From Candidatus Roizmanbacteria bacterium (GTDB lineage: Bacteria; Patescibacteriota; Microgenomatia; UBA1406; GWC2-37-13), in contig JACQRR010000004.1 in NCBI GenBank assembly GCA_016206365.1, forward strand, positions 1-5,007: DNA of 5,007 nucleotides. Direction: 5' to 3'. Shown here piece after piece: positions 1 through 4,161 of this stretch (the stretch's first letter is position 1; each line of letters begins with the position of its first letter). The position numbers and the translations under genes were made by a program. The notes beneath the pieces were generated by a model. That model had not been told where the DNA came from and searched no databases. It worked only from the letters and a program-made list of their open reading frames with translations.

Positions 1-180
1 AGTCCCGATTTTCATCGGGATAAATTCCACGACGAAGGATCTCTGAACTTGTTTCAGGACGTCAGACGTCCTTTCAGAACTCGCATTCGCCAGGTACAGG
101 ACTGTACCTGGCATTCGCCGAGTCAAACTCGGCTTCGCGAGAGATTCTTCCCCCGACGTTACGTCGGGGTCAGAATGACA
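1..180. repeat. Composite cluster of nested palindromic repeats
   Basis: This non-coding stretch is built from successive perfect or near-perfect hairpins. Stems pair 3-9 with 14-20, 57-62 with 66-71 (loop cag), 89-98 with 103-112 (loop ggac), 117-123 with 127-133 (loop caa), and 151-159 with 161-169. A longer-range stem pairs 34-44 with 140-150 (11 bp with one G-U wobble), and 80-84 pairs with 137-141, so 34-150 could fold as one multi-branched unit. The segment 43-57 resembles the CTGAAC/GTTTCAG half-palindromes that recur around 1121-1170. No open frame of convincing length crosses it. I infer a REP/MITE-like dispersed repeat grown by insertion. It could also act as a transcription or RNA-stability barrier for a gene to the left. 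The family name is unknown to me. Confidence 0.8.
83..119. repeat. Small palindrome flanked by 9-bp direct repeats, inside an older hairpin
   Basis: The 9-mer gcattcgcc occurs at 83-91 and again at 111-119. The two copies bracket the core of a perfect 10-bp-stem hairpin (89-112). Removing one 28-bp period brings ctcgc (80-84) and gccgagt (117-123) together. They then pair in order with actcggc (127-133) and gcgag (137-141), restoring a longer hairpin. This is what insertion of a palindromic unit with target duplication would leave. The insertion history is inferred; the repeats and stems are seen directly. Confidence 0.6.
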
Positions 181-292
181 ACTGCGAAATTCGTGTAATA
201 GAGACGCAGAATTACAAGTAAATCTCATAAAAGAAAAATCATCTCCTCAAGTAGTTGATAAATGGCTTAATTTACATTCTAATCTTCCCTGA
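179..292 (+). pseudogene. Possible 3' remnant of a coding gene (weak)
   Basis: The frame from 179 to the TGA at 290-292 is open for 37 codons but has no ATG. Its last part reads plausibly as protein (…IKEKSSPQVVDKWLNLHSNLP). It is bounded on the left by the palindrome cluster, and its stop codon overlaps the first unit of the 7-bp repeat. It may be the tail of a gene whose body was lost or replaced by the repeat cluster. A 37-codon open frame can easily occur by chance, and I do not recognise the peptide. Otherwise 180-288 shows nothing convincing. Confidence 0.22.
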
Positions 293-324
293 CTACTATC
301 TACTGGCTACTCTCTGCTAGATAC
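290..324 (+). repeat. Degenerate heptanucleotide tandem repeat (TNNCTAC-like), 5 units
   Basis: Five consecutive 7-bp units can be read: tgactac, tatctac, tggctac, tctctgc, tagatac. Position 1 is T in all five and position 7 is C in all five, while CTAC is conserved in the first three. The array lies just upstream of the -10 box of the gene at 339 and would cover its -35 position. It is too diverged to slip readily. Confidence 0.6.
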
Positions 325-332
325 TTTATACT
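304..332 (+). promoter_or_regulatory. Promoter of the secreted-protein gene, leaderless geometry
   Basis: A good -10 box, TATACT, lies at 327-332, with exactly 6 nt between it and the ATG at 339. The transcript should therefore begin at or within a base of the start codon. The -35 position at 17-bp spacing (304-309, tggcta) is poor and falls inside the heptamer repeat. No Shine-Dalgarno-like sequence precedes the ATG. The -10 is seen; leaderless initiation is inferred from spacing. Confidence 0.55.
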
Positions 333-338
333 TATTTT

Positions 339-1055
339 ATGCTAAAAAAGATAATTATTTCCGTGATTCTTACTTCTTACTTCTTACTTCTCACTTCTAA
401 CTCAATTGCCCTCGAGCTCCAATCTCCTCGCTTTAAACTCGACGTCGAAAACCTCGATTTAGACGTCAAAGAGGACAAATTGATCGTCTATACAATACAA
501 AATCTGCAAGGCGTTCAAGCATTTATGCAGTTTAAATCTAAAGGATACGCGATAACGACTAACGGTTCAGACAAAGATATGATTTTTTCCCTCTCACAAA
601 GTATCGTAAATCTAGGAGAAATATCACCAGGTCAAAGCAGGCAAGGAGAACTTATATTATCACTATCAACCGCAAACGAACTCGATTATTTTGTAACCTT
701 GATTCAAGAGTATCCACTCAAAAACTTTTCCGGACAAACCATCCCGGCTACCAGCTGTGATGGAGGCGGAATAATCTGCAGCTTATCCAAGGCATCGCCG
801 TGGACATCTCAATCTGCTTATGGATTTGGTTACTCACTCTCGGGAGTTAATGTTGATTCAGACTTTATAAACAATACTTATTTTCGATCAATGCCTAATC
901 AAAACAACGGCGATTCTCCCACTGTCATTATGGCTAAAAAAGGCAAAAGTTCAGACGCAGAAGCCAAAATAACCTTTAAACTCAATCCTCCTCCATCTCA
1001 ACCAGCAGGAACTTATGAAACCATTATTGATTTCGTAGCCATCCCGGGATATTAA
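339..1055 (+). CDS. Secreted beta-rich surface protein (WxL-domain-like, CPR type)
   Basis: The 238-residue product begins with a clear Sec signal peptide: MLKK n-region, hydrophobic core about 5-19, likely cleavage after Ala24 (SIA). The rest is Ser/Thr/Asn-rich with alternating beta-strand patterns and no second membrane segment. Two cysteines (140 and 147, in a TSCDGGGIICS context) could form a disulfide. The C-terminal third, YGFGYSLSG (161-169) then ITFKLN…QPAGTYETIIDFVAIPGY (211-238), resembles secreted CPR proteins and the end of WxL-type surface domains, although no true W-x-L motif is present. It probably sits at the cell surface. The next gene, 94 bp downstream, encodes a membrane-anchored partner-like protein, so the pair may be one operon. 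The ATG follows a -10 box by 6 nt. The signal-peptide core is encoded by a 7-bp tandem repeat. Exact function is unknown. Confidence 0.88.
   Translation: MLKKIIISVILTSYFLLLTSNSIALELQSPRFKLDVENLDLDVKEDKLIVYTIQNLQGVQAFMQFKSKGYAITTNGSDKDMIFSLSQSIVNLGEISPGQSRQGELILSLSTANELDYFVTLIQEYPLKNFSGQTIPATSCDGGGIICSLSKASPWTSQSAYGFGYSLSGVNVDSDFINNTYFRSMPNQNNGDSPTVIMAKKGKSSDAEAKITFKLNPPPSQPAGTYETIIDFVAIPGY
367..401 (+). repeat. Heptanucleotide tandem repeat TTCTTAC x5 within signal-peptide codons
   Basis: The units are ttcttac three times perfectly (367-387), then ttctcac and ttctaac, each one base off. They encode residues 10-21 of the secreted protein, the core of its signal peptide. Because 7 is not a multiple of 3, gain or loss of one unit would shift the downstream frame, while the repeat itself encodes a similar hydrophobic peptide in every frame. 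Only three units are identical, so slippage rates may be modest. Confidence 0.85.
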
Positions 1056-1110
1056 ATAAATTAAAAGTTCAAAATGCAAAATGCAAAGTCGCAATTCAAA
1101 ATTCAAAATT
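1056..1110. repeat. AT-rich heptanucleotide tandem repeat (CAAAATT/CAAAATG), about 8 units
   Basis: Units of 7 bp begin directly after the stop codon of the upstream gene: ataaatt, aaaagtt, caaaatg, caaaatg, a 6-bp caaagt, cgcaatt, caaaatt, caaaatt. Four units match CAAAAT(T/G) exactly. Read on the other strand this is a TTTTG-type heptamer, roughly inverted relative to the TTTTAAC array at 1199-1233. The octamer at 1061-1068 is an exact inverted copy of 1204-1211. The array therefore forms the left flank of a composite repeat enclosing the double hairpin. Confidence 0.75.
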
Positions 1111-1116
1111 AACCTG

Positions 1117-1173
1117 GTCATCCTGAATTTATTTCAGGATATTATTAAGATGCTGAACCAAGTTCAGCATGAC
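1117..1173. repeat. Double-hairpin palindromic element overlapping a start codon
   Basis: Two hairpins sit inside an outer 5-bp inverted repeat (gtcat 1117-1121, atgac 1169-1173). The first pairs 1120-1127 with 1133-1140. The second has a perfect 9-bp stem, 1150-1158 with 1162-1170, loop caa. Translated in frame it gives the peptides VILNLFQD and MLNQVQHD, which I remember as recurring translation products of a dispersed palindromic repeat in many unrelated bacterial genomes. The likely start ATG at 1150 is the first codon of the second stem, so the element supplies the N-terminus and could mask initiation in mRNA. Confidence 0.8.
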
Positions 1174-2151
1174 ATTATTTTTAAATTTTTACTTGTATTT
1201 TTAACTTTTAACTTTTCACTTTTCTCTTTTAACTTAAGCCCAGCGCAAGCTCAACAAGTTTCCCTCTCCCTATCTCCAACCCTCACCGAGCTCGCTATAA
1301 AACCCGGTCATTCGGCTCTCCAAAAATACAAACTGACTAACCTAGGCGATCCAACGATTGTAAAAATTCGCATTCTTCCTTTTGAGCCAAAAGGTAATTT
1401 AGGAAATATCAAGATAAAAAACCTATTGGAAAGTCCCATTCGTTTTGAGTTAGACAACGAATTAATCACATTAGAAGAACCTTTTTTTCTAAAAAACGCC
1501 AACTCAATTGAAATCCTTCTGAATGTGCTTGTCTCTGAAGGGACTCCGCCACGGGATTATTACTTTAGCTTACTAGCAGAGTCTCAAGCCCCGCCCACCC
1601 AAGAAGGAACTTCTAATGTAAGAGCTAAAATCAGCGTCGGATCGAATCTTTTATTGACGGTGACACAAAAAGGTCAGATAGAAATTAAACCCAAGATTAG
1701 TTTATTTGAGGTAATTCCTAAAAATAAAATCAGACTTCTGGGCTTTAATATAAATCTTTTTGATAGTTTTGAAAAAATACCCCTTGTGCTTTTAGTTGAG
1801 AATAAAGGGAAAAATCTTCTCAAACCTCGAGGTGAAATAATATTAAGAGGACCTTTTTGGCAAACCGATAAGTTTGAAATTAAACCCCAAAACGTCCTTG
1901 CCGGATCTCAAAGAACGCTCACCGTTGAATCAAACAGAACTTCCAACCCCCAACCTCAAACCCCTAACAGCTTGACTCTTTCAGGCTTCTATTTAGGCAA
2001 ATACAATCTATCGGCAAATATTTCTTTTGGCGATGGAACGCCCGCCTTATATTCTTCTACCTCTTTTTTCGTCGTTCCTATAAAAATTGCTATCTTAATT
2101 ATCGCCACCATTTTATTAGGGTTAGTTTTTAGGAAAAGACTAATTAAATAG
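1150..2151 (+). CDS. Membrane-anchored surface protein, DUF916/WxL-interacting-like
   Basis: From the ATG at 1150 the product is 333 residues. It has a hydrophobic signal core at about 11-28, with likely cleavage after Ala34 (AQA). An extracellular region follows whose start, LSLSPTLTELAIKPGHS with LTNLGD at 62-67, resembles the first beta-sandwich of DUF916/WxLIP proteins. A second beta-rich region (about 180-300) leads to one membrane helix (about 311-327) and a basic cytoplasmic tail (RKRLIK). Known DUF916 proteins anchor or partner WxL surface proteins; here that role is inferred from topology and the neighbouring secreted protein. An upstream in-frame ATG at 1081 would add 23 residues made only of repeat sequence. 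I prefer 1150 because AGGA lies at 1136-1139, 10 nt upstream, and the signal peptide becomes normal in length. Its first eight codons derive from a palindromic repeat, and a Pro/Gln/Asn linker (262-273) comes from another heptamer array. Confidence 0.85.
   Translation: MLNQVQHDIIFKFLLVFLTFNFSLFSFNLSPAQAQQVSLSLSPTLTELAIKPGHSALQKYKLTNLGDPTIVKIRILPFEPKGNLGNIKIKNLLESPIRFELDNELITLEEPFFLKNANSIEILLNVLVSEGTPPRDYYFSLLAESQAPPTQEGTSNVRAKISVGSNLLLTVTQKGQIEIKPKISLFEVIPKNKIRLLGFNINLFDSFEKIPLVLLVENKGKNLLKPRGEIILRGPFWQTDKFEIKPQNVLAGSQRTLTVESNRTSNPQPQTPNSLTLSGFYLGKYNLSANISFGDGTPALYSSTSFFVVPIKIAILIIATILLGLVFRKRLIK
1199..1233 (+). repeat. Heptanucleotide tandem repeat TTTTAAC x5 within signal-peptide codons
   Basis: The units are ttttaac, ttttaac, ttttcac, ttttctc, ttttaac. 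Three are identical, and a further related unit (tttttac) lies at 1186-1192. They encode residues 17-28 of the membrane-anchored protein, the hydrophobic heart of its signal peptide. The unit resembles the TTCTTAC array in the same position of the upstream gene. A one-unit change would shift the frame of everything downstream. Confidence 0.85.
1934..1968 (+). repeat. Heptanucleotide array (NNCNAAC-like) encoding a Pro/Gln/Asn linker
   Basis: Five 7-bp units can be read: acagaac, ttccaac, ccccaac, ctcaaac, ccctaac. Every unit has A at position 6 and C at position 7, and the pyrimidine-rich first half varies. They encode residues about 262-273 (NRTSNPQPQTPN), a low-complexity stretch between strands of the extracellular region. 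It looks like a repeat absorbed into the coding sequence as a flexible linker. Confidence 0.6.
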
Positions 2152-2156
2152 CTCTA

Positions 2157-2185
2157 TTGCATAATAATTCACCTCTTAGTATAAT
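2157..2185 (+). promoter_or_regulatory. Promoter with consensus -10, leaderless geometry
   Basis: A perfect TATAAT lies at 2180-2185. At the ideal 17-bp spacing there is TTGCAT (2157-2162), a half-matching -35. Only 5 nt separate the -10 from the ATG at 2191, so transcription should start at or next to the start codon. No Shine-Dalgarno is visible. It lies just after the stop codon of the preceding gene, so the third gene probably has its own promoter. Confidence 0.6.
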
Positions 2186-2190
2186 CCAGT

Positions 2191-2523
2191 ATGGCATTGA
2201 CTGAATTGCCACAATTTTCTGAGCTTAATCAACTAATAGTGTCTTTTTCTATCTTTGCACCAGTTATCGCTCTTAGTATCAGACCATTACGAAAACCTGC
2301 ATTAACTAAAGGACAAATTCAAAACTCGAGTCAAAATGAATTAAGAAGACTAGCAAGAGATCGATGGGTTCCTGAAGCAGAACGAGCAGAGGGCGAATAT
2401 GATTGGTTTTGTTTCTCACACCTCTCTGATGGTCGCTATAAAGATATTTACCCAACTAATCAACCAGATTTAAAAACATATCACGACCAATATGAAAATG
2501 CAGAAGTCGGATTAAGACATTGA
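2191..2523 (+). CDS. Unrecognised small single-pass membrane protein (stop codon within a longer frame)
   Basis: The product to the first stop is 110 residues. Residues 13-30 (NQLIVSFSIFAPVIALSI) form one hydrophobic segment followed by basic RPLRK, which predicts the N-terminus outside and the C-terminus in the cytoplasm. The soluble part is charged, with an EGEYDWFCFSHLSDGRY stretch (67-83) that looks globular. I do not recognise a family. The frame continues after the TGA at 2521-2523 for 34 more sense codons to a TAG at 2626-2628, in similarly charged sequence (…AAEERGDKEKGRPKP…). The full-length ancestor was therefore probably about 145 residues, and this copy may be truncated by a nonsense change (TGG to TGA would be one step) or read through. 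It has its own promoter 5 nt upstream and is convergent with the ATPase gene. Confidence 0.6.
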   Translation: MALTELPQFSELNQLIVSFSIFAPVIALSIRPLRKPALTKGQIQNSSQNELRRLARDRWVPEAERAEGEYDWFCFSHLSDGRYKDIYPTNQPDLKTYHDQYENAEVGLRH

Positions 2524-2628
2524 GCAGTTACAAGAAGTGCAGCTGAAGAACGTGGAGATAAAGAAAAAGGTAGACCAAAACCGGTTGATCGAATTAAAGG
2601 GGGAAAAATGAGTAATCAGAGGGAATAG
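2524..2628 (+). pseudogene. In-frame continuation of the small membrane protein after TGA
   Basis: Directly after the TGA the same frame stays open for 34 codons to a TAG at 2626-2628. It encodes a Lys/Arg/Glu-rich tail (…RGDKEKGRPKPVDRIKGGKMSNQRE). Its composition matches the upstream soluble domain, and it has no start with a good ribosome binding site of its own, apart from a 6-codon ATG frame at 2608. It is most simply the severed C-terminus of the upstream gene. Stop-codon readthrough or a sequencing error are the alternatives. Confidence 0.45.
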
Positions 2629-2663
2629 TTTAAATTATATTTCTCAAAAACATATCCCTTTAA

Positions 2664-3839
2664 TCAAAGCTGAAACAAATATTTGCAATTATTTACTTTC
2701 GAAAAATGCCTGGCGACTAGATAGCTATTTTGAATTTTTAGCTTCTTGACGAGCCTATTTAGATTTCTTTCATCGGAGGCAGTCGCAGTTTCTTTTACCT
2801 CAAAGGCCCAAGTTGTAGCTTTCTCATCTTTGACTATAAAGTCAACCTCTTTTGAGTTCTTTTGAAAATAATAGATCTTGCCCCAACTCCTCAAAACCTG
2901 TAGTACCACATTCTCAAAAAGGCTGCCAGAATGGCTGTTTTGAAAATTGGAAAGAAAGCCCGAGTCGATAAAATAGACCTTCTTTTGTTTTCGCACAACC
3001 GTATCTCCCCCACCATAGGCCGGAACAAGACCTATGAGATATGTGCCTGTCAAAAACTCCAGATATTCATAGATTGTTTGTCTTGAGATCGAAAGCTCTT
3101 GCGAAAGCCGCTGTATATCAACTTTTTGTCCTACTCGTTTTGCCAAAAGAAGAATTAGGTTTCTTATTGCCTGATTTTTTCGGAAATCCCCCAGAACCTT
3201 AACTTCCATCTGAAAGTACGATGTGAAAATGTCGCTCATCATTTCTCTTTTTTCCGAAGTCTTTTTTGTCAAAACAACTTCTGGCATTCCTCCATATAAA
3301 ATGTACTCTTCGACTAGATTTGAAAAAAGTTCAAATGTATTCTCATCAATGTCTTGGGTGAACTTTGGCTTGCGGTATGAGACTTTATTAAACCATAAAA
3401 ACTCTTCAAAATCCAAGGGAAACAGCTCAAAAATATATTTTCTCCCGGCCAGACTTTCCGAAAATAGATTTTTAAGGTAGAAACTAGCCGACCCGGTCAG
3501 AAAAAATTTGATTTTATAGTGGTCATAAAGATACTTGACTACAGAAGGAAGATTTCCTGTAAACTGTATCTCATCCAGGAAAATGTAACTCTGCCTTGTC
3601 AAATCTATCCCCCTCGTATCCAGACTTTTTTTTACAGCCTCATAGCTTCTTTTTTCAAATATCTCTTGGTTGAAAGGATCCTCTAGATCGAGAAATATTT
3701 TATTTTCAGATTTTATCTTATTGAAATAATATCTAAGAAGGGTTGTCTTACCTACTCTTCGCATACCGGTAACAACTAGGACTTGGCGGCTGGGAATGTA
3801 TTGATCAATCAGCCTAAAAAGCTTTCTCTTGATTATCAT
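2664..3839 (-). CDS. AAA_14 / DUF4143 family ATPase with PD-(D/E)xK-like C-terminus
   Basis: The product is 391 residues from the ATG at 3839. An N-terminal P-loop ATPase has Walker A TGMRRVGKTT (24-33, Lys31), Walker B YIFLDEIQ (85-92, Asp89 Glu90), a TGSAS sensor-like strand (115-119) and the usual FPLDFEEFL (140-148). Then come YGGMPEV (182-188) and a winged-helix segment (242-262). The C-terminal DUF4143 region carries Glu309, EVDF (331-334) and EVK (347-349), spaced as in PD-(D/E)xK nuclease folds. Length and motif order are normal and the gene looks intact. The family is common in archaea, CPR and other bacteria and often sits in mobile or variable loci; its physiological role is not established. 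A TTG start at 3857 would add six residues but lies inside the promoter, so the ATG is preferred. Confidence 0.95.
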   Translation of the reverse strand: MIIKRKLFRLIDQYIPSRQVLVVTGMRRVGKTTLLRYYFNKIKSENKIFLDLEDPFNQEIFEKRSYEAVKKSLDTRGIDLTRQSYIFLDEIQFTGNLPSVVKYLYDHYKIKFFLTGSASFYLKNLFSESLAGRKYIFELFPLDFEEFLWFNKVSYRKPKFTQDIDENTFELFSNLVEEYILYGGMPEVVLTKKTSEKREMMSDIFTSYFQMEVKVLGDFRKNQAIRNLILLLAKRVGQKVDIQRLSQELSISRQTIYEYLEFLTGTYLIGLVPAYGGGDTVVRKQKKVYFIDSGFLSNFQNSHSGSLFENVVLQVLRSWGKIYYFQKNSKEVDFIVKDEKATTWAFEVKETATASDERNLNRLVKKLKIQNSYLVARHFSKVNNCKYLFQL

Positions 3840-3846
3840 GGCTAAT

Positions 3847-3875
3847 AGTTTACACAAAACTATATATTATGTCAA
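3847..3875 (-). promoter_or_regulatory. Promoter of the ATPase gene, leaderless geometry
   Basis: On the minus strand, TTGACA (3875-3870) is followed after exactly 17 bp by TAAACT (3852-3847). Seven nucleotides separate the -10 from the ATG at 3839, so the transcript should start about at the A of the start codon. No Shine-Dalgarno is present. The 11 bases ACTTGACATAA are identical to those around the -35 of the plus-strand promoter at 4968, pointing to a shared promoter style. Confidence 0.75.
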
Positions 3876-3889
3876 GTAGTAATTTACAC
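3849..3889 (-). promoter_or_regulatory. Paired GTGTAAA direct repeats flanking the ATPase promoter (possible operator)
   Basis: GTGTAAA occurs twice on the minus strand, at 3889-3883 upstream of the -35 and at 3855-3849 overlapping the -10. The copies are 34 bp apart, a little over three helical turns. A repressor binding both would block the promoter. Two 7-mers in AT-rich DNA could also be coincidence. Confidence 0.25.
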
Positions 3890-3937
3890 GATAGCATGAA
3901 AGCATGAACATTCGAATAATTTGAAGCTACAAATTAA

Positions 3938-3973
3938 TAGCACCTCAGAGGTGTAATTCTACTATTTGTAGAA
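3938..3973. repeat. Two adjacent small hairpins (CACCTC-a-GAGGTG and TTCTAC-tattt-GTAGAA)
   Basis: The first hairpin has a 6-bp stem (3941-3946 with 3948-3953). The second, 3 nt further on, has a 6-bp stem (3957-3962 with 3968-3973) and a 5-nt loop. The first recurs at 4901-4916 with a compensatory C-G to T-A change in its innermost pair, and the shared sequence extends to TAG before and TAATT after it. This suggests a small conserved element, not chance. The second hairpin resembles the 3' handle of Cas12a CRISPR repeats but stands alone. No promoter or gene is visible within it. Confidence 0.6.
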
Positions 3974-4060
3974 GTAAATAAAATTATCCCTTTCTATGGG
4001 TCTATTTACCTTCTTGACATTTACCTGATCCACCTGCGCTTAATGACATTTAGCCTTTCC

Positions 4061-4146
4061 TGTCATTGCGAGCGATGATTGTTGAAGCGAAGCAATCTCA
4101 AAACTATAAAAGAGATTGCCACGTCGCTTCGCTCCTCGCAATGACA
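4061..4146. repeat. 86-bp MITE-like inverted repeat (tgtcattgcgag termini)
   Basis: The ends are exact 12-bp inverted repeats (4061-4072 and 4135-4146). Further in, gaagcga (4084-4090) pairs with 4124-4130, and gcaatctc (4092-4099) pairs with 4112-4119, leaving a 12-nt AT-rich loop. It carries no coding capacity. I recall this type of TGTCATTGCGAG…GAAGCGAAGCAATCTC element as a dispersed non-autonomous repeat in many bacterial groups. It lies 15 bp beyond the stop codon of the minus-strand metallopeptidase and could serve as a 3' hairpin for that mRNA, though no T-tract follows it. Confidence 0.85.
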
Positions 4147-4161
4147 AAAAAGTAAGAGAGT

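Noticed and set aside
1081..1149. ATG at 1081 as the start of the membrane-anchored protein
   Set aside because: It adds 23 residues made only of heptamer and palindrome repeats, gives an overlong n-region and has no ribosome binding site.
1308..1502. 64-codon minus-strand ORF
   Set aside because: It lies wholly inside the membrane-anchored surface gene in another frame, has no promoter or ribosome site, and encodes no recognisable protein.
2521..2560. UGA as selenocysteine codon
   Set aside because: I see no convincing bacterial SECIS hairpin directly after the TGA, and no redox motif surrounds it.
2619..2660. Shared terminator between the convergent genes
   Set aside because: The only inverted repeat (aggga 2620-2624 with tccct 2655-2659) has a 30-nt loop and no T-tract, too weak to call.
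2521..2666. Alternative genetic code with TGA = Gly
   Set aside because: The ATPase stops on TGA (2666-2664) exactly where the family normally ends, and the other long ORFs contain no internal TGA, so the standard code fits.
3223..3480. 85-codon plus-strand ORF
   Set aside because: It is antisense to the well-supported AAA_14/DUF4143 ATPase and shows no independent coding signal.
3837..3857. TTG start for the ATPase at 3857
   Set aside because: That codon overlaps the spacer and -10 region of the gene's own promoter, so it would not be transcribed; the ATG at 3839 fits the promoter spacing and the usual family N-terminus.
3938..3973. CRISPR array
   Set aside because: Only one handle-like hairpin is present, without regularly spaced repeats, spacers or cas genes.
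4061..4146. Insertion sequence with transposase
   Set aside because: The element has clear inverted ends but is 86 bp with no coding capacity, so it can only be a non-autonomous or palindromic repeat.
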